Shown: positions 28,283 to 36,448 of the stretch, in pieces | Position numbering within the stretch: position 1 is the first letter of the stretch | Layout: each line of letters opens with the position of its first letter | Origin: Quadrisphaera sp. | GTDB taxonomy: Bacteria; Actinomycetota; Actinomycetes; Actinomycetales; Quadrisphaeraceae | Direction of reading: 5' to 3' | Assembly (NCBI GenBank): GCA_029257185.1 | Contig: JARICT010000082.1 | Location: 73,100-117,999, forward strand | Length of the DNA stretch: 44,900 nucleotides | Notes under the pieces: generated by a model | Databases searched by the model: none | The model's input: the letters and a program-made list of their open reading frames with translations, nothing else | Told to the model about the DNA's origin: nothing | Translations under genes and position numbers: made by a program

Positions 28283-29728
28283 GTGGTCGACCGCGAGCGT
28301 GCGCCGAGACCCCGCTCCGCGGCGGCCCCCCGCGTGGTGGCCGCTCTCGTGGTGGTCGTCCTGGGCTCCTCGGCGCTGCTGGGCGTGTGGCTCGCCGACC
28401 CGCCAGGCGCGGCCGGGAGACCCTCCGGCACGGCCTCCGCGGCGGCGCCCACGGGCGCGGACCAGCGCCCCGGCCGTGGCGCGTCGGGCGACGCGGACGA
28501 AGTCGGGGCGCTGGCCGCACTCCTGGAGGCCCGCGCCGGCGCCCTGCTCGGCCGCGACCGCGACGGCTGGATGTCGGGCGTGTTCACGGGACCCGCCGCC
28601 GCGGGCTTCGCGCAGCGGCAGGAGGCGATGTTCGACGACGTCGCCGCCGTCCCCCTCGCCGAGTGGGGCTGGGAGCTGATCGGCGAGGGCCCCGACCTGT
28701 CCCCCCAGCGCCTCGCCGCTCTCGGTGGCCAGACCGCCTCGAGGAGGCCGTGGGTCGCCCACGTGGCGCTGGTGTACCGGCTGCGCGGTGGTGGCGGCCA
28801 GGTGAGGAGGGAGAAGTACCTGACGGTGGTGCCCACCCCCTCCGGCGTGCGCGGCGGCTGGGCGCTCGCCGACGACACCGACGGGCCCACCGAGCCGGAC
28901 CTGTGGGACCTCGGACCGGTCCAGGTGAGCGCCGGGTCGCGGTCCCTGGTGCTCGGCACCGGCGACCTCACCGGCGTGGCAGCCCTGGCCGACACGGCGT
29001 CCGCGCGCGTGGACGCTGTGTGGGGCCGCGACTGGCCGCGGTCGACGGTGGTCGAGGTCCCCGCCAGCCAGGACCAGATGGCGCGCCTGCTGGGCCGCGG
29101 CGACGCGTCAGCGCTCGAGCAGGTCGCGGCGGTCACCACCGGCGAGCGGCTCGGTGACGAGGTGGCCACGACGGGGGACCGCGTCGTGGTCAACCCGCGG
29201 GGCTTCTCCGGGCTGACCGAGGTCGGACGGCTCGTGGTGATGACCCATGAGCTGGCGCACGTCGCGACCCGCGCCTCGACGTCCGCGCCCGTCCCGGCGT
29301 GGCTCTCCGAGGGGTACGCCGACTGGCTCGGGTACCGCGAGCAGGGGCTCGGTGCGGCGACGATCGCGGCTCCGCTCGTCGACGCCGTGCGCGACGGCGA
29401 TCCAGGGTCGCTGGCCGGGCTGCCGTCCGCCGACGACTTCGCCGCCGACGGCGGGCGGGCCGGCCTCGCGTACGCCGGCTCCTGGGTCGCGGCCGACCTC
29501 GTGGCGCGCCGGTACGGCGAGCAGGCGCTCACGGCGGTGTACCGGGACGTCGCGTCGGGTGCGCCGACCCCGGGCGGCACCGCGCCCTCTCCGCTGGCGT
29601 CCACGGACGAGAGGACCGGCGCCGCGGCTGCGGACCGGGCCCTGCGGGCACGCCTGGGGGTCGACACGACCGCCTTCACCTCCGCGTGGCGCCAGCGCGT
29701 CACGCTCATCGCCTCCGGGGAGGGATGA
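28283..29728 (+). CDS. Membrane-anchored HExxH zinc metalloprotease-like protein
   Basis: A 481-aa protein with an N-terminal transmembrane or signal segment (residues 17-35) and a Pro/Ala/Ser linker. It then has a region of about 200 residues resembling an NTF2-like module (LLEARAGALLGRDRDGWMSG onwards), and a gluzincin-type catalytic segment with HELAH at 322-326 and the third zinc ligand E343 in EGYADWLGY. The active site would be outside the cytoplasmic membrane. The substrate is unknown. The start is set by a -10 box 6 bases upstream. The pimB start is 1 base after the stop codon, so the two are coupled; whether they share a function in envelope biology is unproven. Confidence 0.85.
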   Translation: MVDRERAPRPRSAAAPRVVAALVVVVLGSSALLGVWLADPPGAAGRPSGTASAAAPTGADQRPGRGASGDADEVGALAALLEARAGALLGRDRDGWMSGVFTGPAAAGFAQRQEAMFDDVAAVPLAEWGWELIGEGPDLSPQRLAALGGQTASRRPWVAHVALVYRLRGGGGQVRREKYLTVVPTPSGVRGGWALADDTDGPTEPDLWDLGPVQVSAGSRSLVLGTGDLTGVAALADTASARVDAVWGRDWPRSTVVEVPASQDQMARLLGRGDASALEQVAAVTTGERLGDEVATTGDRVVVNPRGFSGLTEVGRLVVMTHELAHVATRASTSAPVPAWLSEGYADWLGYREQGLGAATIAAPLVDAVRDGDPGSLAGLPSADDFAADGGRAGLAYAGSWVAADLVARRYGEQALTAVYRDVASGAPTPGGTAPSPLASTDERTGAAAADRALRARLGVDTTAFTSAWRQRVTLIASGEG

Positions 29729-29729
29729 G

Positions 29730-30878
29730 GTGGCCCGCACCCTGGTCGTCACCAACGACTTCCCCCCGCGCGCGGGGGGAATCGAGGCGTTCGTCGCGGC
29801 CATGACCGCAGGGATGCACCGGCTCGCGCCGGGTTCCGTGGTCGTCCACACGCGGTCCCAGCCCGGCGACGCGGAGCACGACGCGCAGCTCGGGCACCCG
29901 GTGGTCCGCGAACCGGTGCGGGTCATGCTGCCCACGCCGGCGACCACGGCGTCGGTGGCGCGCACCGCCGCGGCGCACGGGTGCGACCGCGTGTGGTTCG
30001 GCGCCGCCGCGCCGCTCGGCCTGATGGCCCCGGCCCTGCGGGAGGCGGGCGTGACCCGCACCGTCGCCACGACGTACGGCCACGAGGTGTGGTGGGCGCG
30101 CCTCCCGGGCTTCCGCTGCGCGCTGCGCGCCGTGGTGGAGCGCAACGACGTCACGACCGTGCTGACCGCAGCCACCGGGGCGGCGATCGCGGCGGGCCTG
30201 CGACCCGGCCAGCGCGAGCGTCTCGTCACCCTGGCACCCGGGGTGGACGCCGCGGCCTTCGAGCCCTCGCCCCGGCTCGCGGCCGAGGGCGACCGCGTGC
30301 GGGCGCGGCACGGCCTCCTCGGCCGACCCGTGGTCCTCTGCCTCTCGCGCCTGGTGCCCCGCAAGGGCCAGGACGTCCTCGTCGCCGCCTGGCCCGCCGT
30401 GATGGCCGCGGTGCCGGGCGCCGCGCTGCTCCTGGCGGGCAGCGGACCGTCCCGCGGGCGCCTGGAACGAGCGGTGGCCGCCGCGGGGCTGGGCGAGCAC
30501 GTGGTGCTGACCGGCGGGGTCGCGCCCGAGGAGCTGGCCGCCCACCACGCGGCGGCCGACGTCTTCGCCATGCCCTGCCGCGACCGCTACGGCGGGCTGG
30601 AGACCGAGGGGTTCGGCATCTGCTTCCTCGAGGCGGCCGCGAGCGGCCGCGCGGTGGTGGCCGGCCGTTCGGGCGGCACGCCCGAGGCGGTGGACGACGG
30701 TGTCGACGCCCTGCTGGTGGACGGCCGCGACGTCGAGGACGTCGCCCGGGCGGTCGTCGCGCTGCTCGCAGACCCGGTGAGGGCCGCCGCCATGGGTCGG
30801 GCCGGGCGCGCGCGCGTCAGCACCTACCGGACGAGCGCGGCGAGCGCGGCGCGCCTGGTCGCGCTCCTCGACGCCTGA
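29730..30878 (+). CDS. pimB: GT4 mannosyltransferase, PimB'-like
   Basis: A 382-aa GT-B glycosyltransferase. It opens with VTNDFPPRAGGIEAFV (the GGIE/GG loop) and its C-terminal half has VLCLSRLVPRKGQDVL, LLLAGSGPSRGRL, and the nucleotide-sugar site DVFAMPCRDRYGGLETEGFG. The last segment matches the actinobacterial GDP-mannose-dependent phosphatidylinositol monomannoside mannosyltransferase PimB', which adds the second mannose of PIMs on the inner membrane face. Location beside an acyl-CoA synthetase and close to an acyltransferase supports this. The GTG at 29730 is one base after the metalloprotease stop, with GGGGAGGG just upstream acting as a ribosome binding site inside the previous gene. 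Confidence 0.87.
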   Translation: MARTLVVTNDFPPRAGGIEAFVAAMTAGMHRLAPGSVVVHTRSQPGDAEHDAQLGHPVVREPVRVMLPTPATTASVARTAAAHGCDRVWFGAAAPLGLMAPALREAGVTRTVATTYGHEVWWARLPGFRCALRAVVERNDVTTVLTAATGAAIAAGLRPGQRERLVTLAPGVDAAAFEPSPRLAAEGDRVRARHGLLGRPVVLCLSRLVPRKGQDVLVAAWPAVMAAVPGAALLLAGSGPSRGRLERAVAAAGLGEHVVLTGGVAPEELAAHHAAADVFAMPCRDRYGGLETEGFGICFLEAAASGRAVVAGRSGGTPEAVDDGVDALLVDGRDVEDVARAVVALLADPVRAAAMGRAGRARVSTYRTSAASAARLVALLDA

Positions 30879-30923
30879 GCCCCGAGCCCCCGGCGCGCCG
30901 ACGCCGCAGGAGCGCCGCGCGGC

Positions 30924-32870
30924 TCAGGCGTCCGTGCGCGCTCTGGCGTACATCTCCTCGATCACGCCGGCGCTCTGCTCGAGCACCGCAGCGCGCTTGA
31001 CCTTCAGCGAGGGGGTGAGCTGGCCCCCGGCCTCGGTGAGGTCGTGGTCGAGCACGACGAAGCGCTTGACGCCCTCGGCGTGGGAGACCTCCTCGTTCGC
31101 GGTGTCCACGGCGCGCTGCAGCTCGGCGAGCACAGCCGGGTGCTCGGCGGCGGCCGCCACGTCGAGGACGGGCAGCCCCTGGTTCTTCAGCCAGGTGGGG
31201 AGCATGTCGGCGTCGAGGGTCAGCAGCGCCGCCACGTAGGGCGCCCCGTCCCCGACCACCACCGCCTGGCTGACCAGCGGGTGCGCGCGCAGCGGGTCCT
31301 CCATCAGCGCCGGTGAGACGTTCTTGCCGGTGGCGGTGACGATGAGGTCCTTCTTGCGGCCGGTGATGGTCAGGTAGCCGTGCTCGTCGAGGGACCCGAG
31401 GTCGCCGGTCGCGAACCAGCCGCCCGCGAAAGCCGGGTCCGGGCCCTGGCCGTCGAGGGCCGCCGCGGCCTGGTGGTAGCCGGGGGTCACGTGCGGGCCG
31501 GCCACGAGGACCTCGCCGTCGGTGGTCACCGCGATCGAGCAGCCGGGCAGCGGGGGCCCGACGGTGGCCATCGAGACCGCACCGGGCCGGGTGACGGCCG
31601 TCGGCGCGGTCGTCTCGGTGAGGCCGTAGCCCTGGAGGACGGTGATGCCGACGCCGCGGAAGAAGTGCCCGAGCCGCTCGGCGAGAGGGGCGCCGCCCGA
31701 GACGGCGTAGGAGGCGTTGCCCCCGAGCGCCGCGCGCAGCTTGGCGTACACGAGGCGGTCGAAGAGCGCGTGCTTGATCCTCAGGCCCCACGAGGGGCCG
31801 CCGGTGTCCTGCGCCCGGGAGAAGGCGATGGCGGTGGCGGACGCGGCGGAGAAGACCTTCCCGCGCCCGGCGGCTGCGGCCTTGGCCTCCGCGGTGTTGT
31901 AGACCTTCTCGAACACCCGCGGCACGGCGAGGATGAAGCTGGGCTCGAACGTGGCGAGGTCCGCGGTGAGGTTCTTGATGTCGCTGGCGTGGCCCACCGT
32001 GACCGGCGTGACCCAGCAGAGGACCTCGATGAAGCGGGCGAAGACGTGGGCCAGCGGCAGGAAGAGCAGCGTGGAGGCGTCCGGGGCCGCGAAGACCTCG
32101 GGGACGCCCGCGACCGCGTTGCGCGTGAGCACGACGAAGTTCCCGTGGGTCAGGGTGCACCCCTTGGGCCGCCCGGTGGTGCCGGAGGTGTAGATGATGG
32201 TCGCGGGGTCCTCCAGCCCGGCGGCGGAGCGCCGCGCCTCGAGCGTCTCGTCATCCACCTCCGACCCCGGCCCGGTCGGCGCCGCGAGGGCGGTGAGGTC
32301 GCCGTCGCTGATCGTCCAGACGTGGGCGAGACCCGGCAGCCCTCCGCGGCCCGCGTCGTCGCTGCCGCGGCGGACCTTCTCCAGGAGGTCGCGGTGCCCA
32401 CCGTCCCCGGCGACGGCGGCGACCGCGCCGGAGTCCTCGAGGATCCACCGCGCCTGGCCCGGCGACGAGGTCTCGTAGACCGGCACGCCGACGGCCCCGG
32501 CGAACCACACCGCGGCGTCGGTGAGCGACCACTCGTAGGAGGTGGCGGCCATGATCGCGACGCGGTCGCCGGCGCCCACCCCGCTGGCCACCATGCCCTT
32601 CGCCAGCGCCGTGACCTCCGCGAGGAACTGCGGTCCGCTGACGTCCTCCCACGCCGGCTGCCCTCCTGCCGCGTCGCCGCGCCGTGGTCGGCGGTAGAGG
32701 GGGCGGTCGTGGGTGGCCTCCGCGGCGCGCAGCACCAGGTCCGTGATGTTGTCCTGCGGGTCGACCTCGACCATGAGGGGCTGCGACGCCACCGCGACCA
32801 GATCCGTCCGAGGCCCTGGGGCGCCGTCGCTGCCGCCCGGCTCCTGCCCCGCCTGCTGACCGTGGTCCAT
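30924..32870 (-). CDS. Long-chain acyl-CoA synthetase (AMP-forming)
   Basis: A 648-aa ANL-superfamily enzyme that activates fatty acids to acyl-CoA through an acyl-adenylate. It carries the P-loop TIIYTSGTTGRPKG, the LPLAHVFAR motif typical of long-chain (FadD15-like) ligases, GYGLTETTAPT, the GWFATGDLG motif, and GRKKDLIVTATGKNVSP, with the catalytic lysine further on in the C-terminal domain. The ATG at 32870 has GGAG upstream. The first 45 residues are a Gly/Gln-rich tail. It faces pimB tail to tail, and is divergent from the glucokinase gene across 224 bp that hold a -10 box on each strand. Confidence 0.92.
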   Translation of the reverse strand: MDHGQQAGQEPGGSDGAPGPRTDLVAVASQPLMVEVDPQDNITDLVLRAAEATHDRPLYRRPRRGDAAGGQPAWEDVSGPQFLAEVTALAKGMVASGVGAGDRVAIMAATSYEWSLTDAAVWFAGAVGVPVYETSSPGQARWILEDSGAVAAVAGDGGHRDLLEKVRRGSDDAGRGGLPGLAHVWTISDGDLTALAAPTGPGSEVDDETLEARRSAAGLEDPATIIYTSGTTGRPKGCTLTHGNFVVLTRNAVAGVPEVFAAPDASTLLFLPLAHVFARFIEVLCWVTPVTVGHASDIKNLTADLATFEPSFILAVPRVFEKVYNTAEAKAAAAGRGKVFSAASATAIAFSRAQDTGGPSWGLRIKHALFDRLVYAKLRAALGGNASYAVSGGAPLAERLGHFFRGVGITVLQGYGLTETTAPTAVTRPGAVSMATVGPPLPGCSIAVTTDGEVLVAGPHVTPGYHQAAAALDGQGPDPAFAGGWFATGDLGSLDEHGYLTITGRKKDLIVTATGKNVSPALMEDPLRAHPLVSQAVVVGDGAPYVAALLTLDADMLPTWLKNQGLPVLDVAAAAEHPAVLAELQRAVDTANEEVSHAEGVKRFVVLDHDLTEAGGQLTPSLKVKRAAVLEQSAGVIEEMYARARTDA

Positions 32871-32922
32871 GAGTGCTCCATCGCCTCTCGCCGCCTCCCG
32901 CCGTGCGGCGGAGGAGGTCGAG

Positions 32923-32928
32923 AGCCTA
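32923..32928 (-). promoter_or_regulatory. -10 box TAGGCT for the acyl-CoA synthetase
   Basis: TAGGCT on the minus strand, predicting a leader of about 46 bases. Inferred from consensus. Confidence 0.4.
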
Positions 32929-32966
32929 TCCGGGCGTCGCCCCGGAGCCCGAGCGCCGGCGCCCGG

Positions 32967-32972
32967 TAGCGT
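32967..32972 (+). promoter_or_regulatory. -10 box TAGCGT for the ROK glucokinase
   Basis: TAGCGT about 120 bases before the ATG at 33095. It is divergent from the box at 32923-32928. Confidence 0.4.
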
Positions 32973-33094
32973 CGCCCGGCGCGCTCCACCCCTCGTCCGC
33001 ATCAGCGAGGTGACGGAGCGTGCCCGCCCCGGTGGTCGCCGTCGGGACGGACCGGGTCGCTCGGACGAGCCCCGCGCAGACCTGGGGAGGACGC

Positions 33095-34042
33095 ATGCTG
33101 GCCATCGGGGTGGACATCGGGGGCACGAAGATCGCCGCGGGCGTCGTCGACGGGGCGGGGGCCATCCTCGAGAAGCTGCGTCGTCGCACCCCCGCGGGCG
33201 ACCCGGACGCCATCGAGCACGCCGTCGCGGAGGTGGTGGCCGACCTCCGCGGCCGCCACGACGTGGGCGCGGTGGGCGTCGCGGCCGCAGGGTTCGTCGA
33301 CGCGGACGCCGGGAACGTCGTGTTCGCGCCCAACCTGGCGTGGCGCGACGAACCGCTGGGCGAGGACCTCACCGACCTGATGGCCATCCCCGTCCTCGTG
33401 GACAACGACGCCAACGCCGCCGTGTGGGCCGAGACCAGGTACGGCGCCGCGCGCGGCAGCGAGGACGTGGTGCTGGTCACGATCGGCACCGGCCTCGGGG
33501 GTGGCGTGGTCGCCGGCGGCGGGCTCCTGCGCGGCGCGAACGGGTTCGCCGGTGAGCTGGGTCACGTCCGCGTGGTCCCCGACGGGCACGCCTGCGGCTG
33601 TGGCAACCGGGGTTGCTGGGAGCAGTACGCCTCGGGCACCGCGCTGGTGAGGGCGGCGCGCGCCATGGCCGAGGCGACCTCGCCGGACTGCGAGAACCTC
33701 CTGTCCCTCGCCGGCGGGGACCCCGCAGCCATCACGGGCCCGATGGTCACGCGTGCGGCGCGGGGCGGTGACGCCGCCGCGCAGGACCTGCTGGCGGACC
33801 TCGGCCGGTGGGTCGGCGAGGGCGCCGCGTCCGTGGTCTCGGTGCTGGACAGCGCCGTGGTCCTGGTGGGAGGGGGGGTGGCGGAGGCGGGGGACCTCCT
33901 CCTGGAACCGGCGAGAGCCGCGCTGCGGCGACACCTGCCCGGCCGCGGGCACCGCCAGGTCCCCGCCCTGCGCGCTGCCGAGCTGGGCAACGACGCCGGC
34001 ATGATCGGGGTGGCCGACCTGGCGCGTCGCGCGGCGGGCTAG
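33095..34042 (+). CDS. glk: ROK-family glucokinase
   Basis: A 315-aa sugar kinase of the ROK family, probably the glucokinase. The ATP phosphate motif DIGGTK is at residues 7-12, and NDANAAVWAE (catalytic Asp region), IGTGLGGGVV, GELGHVRV and the zinc-binding cysteine cluster CGCGNRGCWEQYASG are all present. There is no helix-turn-helix, so it is a kinase and not a ROK repressor. The ATG at 33095 has GGGGAGG 4 bases upstream; a GTG at 33020 is a weaker alternative. The end overlaps the small membrane protein gene by 4 bp, convergently. Glucokinase near a fatty-acid ligase is a known Streptomyces gene order. Confidence 0.92.
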   Translation: MLAIGVDIGGTKIAAGVVDGAGAILEKLRRRTPAGDPDAIEHAVAEVVADLRGRHDVGAVGVAAAGFVDADAGNVVFAPNLAWRDEPLGEDLTDLMAIPVLVDNDANAAVWAETRYGAARGSEDVVLVTIGTGLGGGVVAGGGLLRGANGFAGELGHVRVVPDGHACGCGNRGCWEQYASGTALVRAARAMAEATSPDCENLLSLAGGDPAAITGPMVTRAARGGDAAAQDLLADLGRWVGEGAASVVSVLDSAVVLVGGGVAEAGDLLLEPARAALRRHLPGRGHRQVPALRAAELGNDAGMIGVADLARRAAG

Positions 34043-34581
34043 AGACGCGCGCCGTCGTCGCCGGGGTCCTGTGTCGCCGCGCTCGGCAGCCGCAGCACCG
34101 CGGCGACGGCCCCCGCGGCGAAGAGCCCGACGCACCCCAGGATCAGCCACCCCGGCACCGACGCGCGGGTCAGGGCGACCAGCCCGAGGACGACCGGGGC
34201 GCCGACCAGCGCGATCCACGGCGCCCACCAGGCCATCCCGGCGCTCCCCAGGGGCTCCGCGTCCGGCGGGACGTAACGGTCCTCGGCGTCGACCCCCGCG
34301 GCGTCCGCCGGCCCCGGCGGGGCGTGGTCACGGGGGCCGTGCCCGCCCGCACCGGGCGCCGCCGCGGGGCCGGCTGCCGCGGGCTCTCCGTCGACGAGGT
34401 CACCGCGGTCCTCGGGGCCGTCGTCGACGGGCGGCCGGCCGTCCCGCGCCTCGTCGAGTGCCTCCGGCCGGCGCAGCGGGCCGATGCGGGCGACCAGCTC
34501 GGCCCAGACCGCGTCGTCGTCCCCGCGGTCGCCGCGCACCTCGGCGCCGCCGCGCCCGCTCGGCGGCTCGCCGCTCGTCAC
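34039..34581 (-). CDS. Small two-helix membrane protein of unknown function
   Basis: A 180-aa protein. The first 125 residues are hydrophilic, acidic and Pro/Gly-rich, with a DDDAVWAELVARIGPL segment likely forming a helix; they are followed by two transmembrane helices (WWAPWIALVGAPVVLGLVAL and GWLILGCVGLFAAGAVAAVL) and a short tail. I do not recognise a named family. The GTG at 34581 overlaps the hydrolase stop (GTGA), so it is translationally coupled to the hydrolase. It is convergent with the glucokinase. Confidence 0.75.
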   Translation of the reverse strand: MTSGEPPSGRGGAEVRGDRGDDDAVWAELVARIGPLRRPEALDEARDGRPPVDDGPEDRGDLVDGEPAAAGPAAAPGAGGHGPRDHAPPGPADAAGVDAEDRYVPPDAEPLGSAGMAWWAPWIALVGAPVVLGLVALTRASVPGWLILGCVGLFAAGAVAAVLRLPSAATQDPGDDGARL

Positions 34582-35411
34582 GACGTCACCACCGCCTCGA
34601 CCGCCTCGACCGCCTCGACCGCCTCGAGGGTGGCCCGCGTGATCGTCGAGGCGTCGTGGTCGAGGGTGGCGACGTGGAAGCTGCGCGCGAGCACGACCTC
34701 GTGCACGGACCGGGAGGAGACGTGGGCGAGGACCACCGACGACGACGCGGCGGGCACCACGTGGTCGGTGGCCGAGCGCAGGAGCGTCAGCGGCGCCACC
34801 ACCCGGTGCAGGTCGCGGCGCAGCGCCGCGTAGCCCGCGAGGGACGAGGCGAGCGCCGCGAGCGGTACCCGCGCGTAGGCCCTCTCGTCCGCCCCGTTCG
34901 CGGTGTCGCTGCCGATGCCCGGCGCCGAGGGCTGCAGCCGGCGCAGCAGCGGGACCGCCACCATCCGCGGGTCCGTGAGGAGGACCGCGGGGTTGACGAG
35001 CACGAGGGCCGCGACGTCGCGGGGGTGGTCGGCCGCCAGGCGCAGCGCCAGGGCGCCGCCCATCGAGAGCCCGCCGACCACGACGCGGGCGCCGGTCGCG
35101 ACCAGGGAGGCCAGGGCTGCCTCCACCGCGCCGTACCACTGCGACCAGGTGGTGCCCGACATGTCCTGCCAGCTCGTCCCGTGACCGGGCAGGCGCGGCA
35201 CGGCCACGGCGAGGCCGGCGTCGGCGAGGTCCTGCGCCCAGGGCCGGAGGCTGTGCGGCGATCCGGTGAAACCGTGGCAGAGCAGGACGGCCACCGACCC
35301 CGGGCCCGTGCCCGGGGGCACGGCGGACCAGCCCTGCCCGCAGGGGTCGACCTCGGCGGGGTCGTCTCCTGCCCCGAGGTGCACCAGAGGTGAGGGCGTC
35401 CCGGTCTCCAC
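34578..35411 (-). CDS. Alpha/beta hydrolase (carboxylesterase-like)
   Basis: A 277-aa alpha/beta hydrolase resembling the Est30-type carboxylesterase/monoacylglycerol lipase group. It has HGFTGSP (oxyanion loop), the nucleophile elbow GGLSMGGALA, an acidic residue in LLRSATDHVVPA, and the catalytic histidine in SFHVATLDHD. It is probably cytoplasmic, acting on acyl esters; the neighbouring acyltransferase and acyl-CoA synthetase fit lipid metabolism. The C-terminus has EAV repeated four times, encoded by four exact copies of a 9-bp unit. The GTG start is 6 bases after a CACACT box. Confidence 0.9.
   Translation of the reverse strand: METGTPSPLVHLGAGDDPAEVDPCGQGWSAVPPGTGPGSVAVLLCHGFTGSPHSLRPWAQDLADAGLAVAVPRLPGHGTSWQDMSGTTWSQWYGAVEAALASLVATGARVVVGGLSMGGALALRLAADHPRDVAALVLVNPAVLLTDPRMVAVPLLRRLQPSAPGIGSDTANGADERAYARVPLAALASSLAGYAALRRDLHRVVAPLTLLRSATDHVVPAASSSVVLAHVSSRSVHEVVLARSFHVATLDHDASTITRATLEAVEAVEAVEAVVTS
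34591..34626 (-). repeat. Four tandem copies of a 9-bp unit in the hydrolase 3' end
   Basis: The plus-strand unit accgcctcg occurs four times head to tail and encodes the EAV repeats near the C-terminus. Because 9 bp is a multiple of three, copy-number change would not break the frame. Confidence 0.85.
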
Positions 35412-35417
35412 GGGGGC

Positions 35418-35423
35418 AGTGTG
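35418..35423 (-). promoter_or_regulatory. -10-like CACACT before the hydrolase
   Basis: CACACT on the minus strand, exactly 6 bases before the GTG at 35411. It keeps the A2 and T6 of TANNNT but not T1. Confidence 0.3.
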
Positions 35424-35496
35424 GCACCGGACGCCACCTGCGGTCTCTCCGCGGGACCGCGCAGCGCGCGAGGAGCGCGGGGGCCCCGGCAGTCTC

Positions 35497-35502
35497 TACA
35501 GT
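35497..35502 (+). promoter_or_regulatory. -10 box TACAGT for plsC
   Basis: TACAGT predicting a transcription start near 35509, directly before the palindrome at 35511-35536. Confidence 0.5.
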
Positions 35503-35510
35503 GGGCGCGC

Positions 35511-35536
35511 CCGACCCCCGATCGATCGGGGGTCGG
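35511..35536. promoter_or_regulatory. 26-bp perfect palindrome at the plsC transcription start, candidate operator
   Basis: The 13-base halves are exact reverse complements centred on a GATCGATC core. It covers about +2 to +28 of the predicted plsC transcript, a place where a dimeric repressor such as a TetR-family protein could block transcription. As RNA it could also fold into a hairpin. Confidence 0.5.
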
Positions 35537-35563
35537 TCACGGCGGGCGAGACGAGGGGGCGCG

Positions 35564-36448
35564 GTGCTGTACTGGATCGGCAAGGTCATCCTGTGGCCGG
35601 TGCTGGCGGCGGTCTTCCGGCCCTGGGTGCGGGGGATCGAGAACATCCCGGCGTCGGGCCCGGCCATCCTCGCGAGCAACCACCTCTCGGTGTCGGACTC
35701 CTTCTTCCTCCCCGTGGTGTGCCCGCGGCGCGTGAGCTTCCTGGCCAAGTCCGAGTACTTCACCGGCCGCGGCATCAAGGGCCGGGCCAAGGCCATGTTC
35801 TTCCGGGGCGTGGGCCAGGTGCCGGTCGACCGCTCCGGCGGCGCGGCCGCGGAGTCGGCGATCAGCGCGCTGGCGGGCGTCCTGGCGCGCGGCGAGCTCG
35901 TGGGCATCTACCCCGAGGGGACCCGAAGCCCCGACGGCCGTCTCTACCGGGGGCGCACCGGGGTCGCCCGCCTCGCGCTGCGCACCGGGGCGCCGGTGGT
36001 CCCCGTCGCCATGATCGGCACCGACGTCGTGCAGCCGATCGGGACGTCGCTGCCCCGGATCCACCGCGTGGGCGTCGTGGTCGGCGAGCCGCTGGACTTC
36101 TCGCGCTACGCCGGCATGGAGAACGACCGTTTCGTCCTGCGGTCCGTCACCGACGAGATCGTCTACGAGCTCATGCGCCTGTCGGGGCAGGAGTACGCCG
36201 ACATGTACGCCACGACCATGAAGGAGCGCCTCGGCTCCGCGCCCGTCAAGGCGCGCATCGCCGCGGCCACCCGCGGCGCCGTCGGTGGTGAGGAGGGCGT
36301 GGCCGCAGCGCGTGCCGCGGCGCAGGCCTCCGGTGACGACCTGGCCCCGGGCCCCCAGGACGCCGAGGTCCCGCCGCCGGGCGCCGAGGAGGACGCCGGG
36401 GCGCCCACGCGGAGCGCGGAGCAGGGGCCCGGTACGTTGGCGTCGTGA
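35564..36448 (+). CDS. plsC: 1-acyl-sn-glycerol-3-phosphate acyltransferase (PlsC-like)
   Basis: A 294-aa acyltransferase for phospholipid synthesis. It has an N-terminal hydrophobic segment, the catalytic motif NHLSVSDS (HX4D), the acceptor-binding GRAKAMFFRG region, and YPEGTRSPDG. The last 55 residues are an acidic Ala/Pro/Gly-rich tail. The GTG at 35564 has GAGGGGG upstream and starts at the membrane segment; the longer frame overlaps the promoter region. Its stop overlaps the dapA start (GTGA), and the dapA -10 box lies inside its last codons. Confidence 0.9.
   Translation: MLYWIGKVILWPVLAAVFRPWVRGIENIPASGPAILASNHLSVSDSFFLPVVCPRRVSFLAKSEYFTGRGIKGRAKAMFFRGVGQVPVDRSGGAAAESAISALAGVLARGELVGIYPEGTRSPDGRLYRGRTGVARLALRTGAPVVPVAMIGTDVVQPIGTSLPRIHRVGVVVGEPLDFSRYAGMENDRFVLRSVTDEIVYELMRLSGQEYADMYATTMKERLGSAPVKARIAAATRGAVGGEEGVAAARAAAQASGDDLAPGPQDAEVPPPGAEEDAGAPTRSAEQGPGTLAS
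36433..36438 (+). promoter_or_regulatory. -10 box TACGTT inside plsC, leaderless start of dapA
   Basis: TACGTT followed by exactly 6 bases and the GTG at 36445. It would let dapA-rnj be transcribed independently of plsC. Confidence 0.55.
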
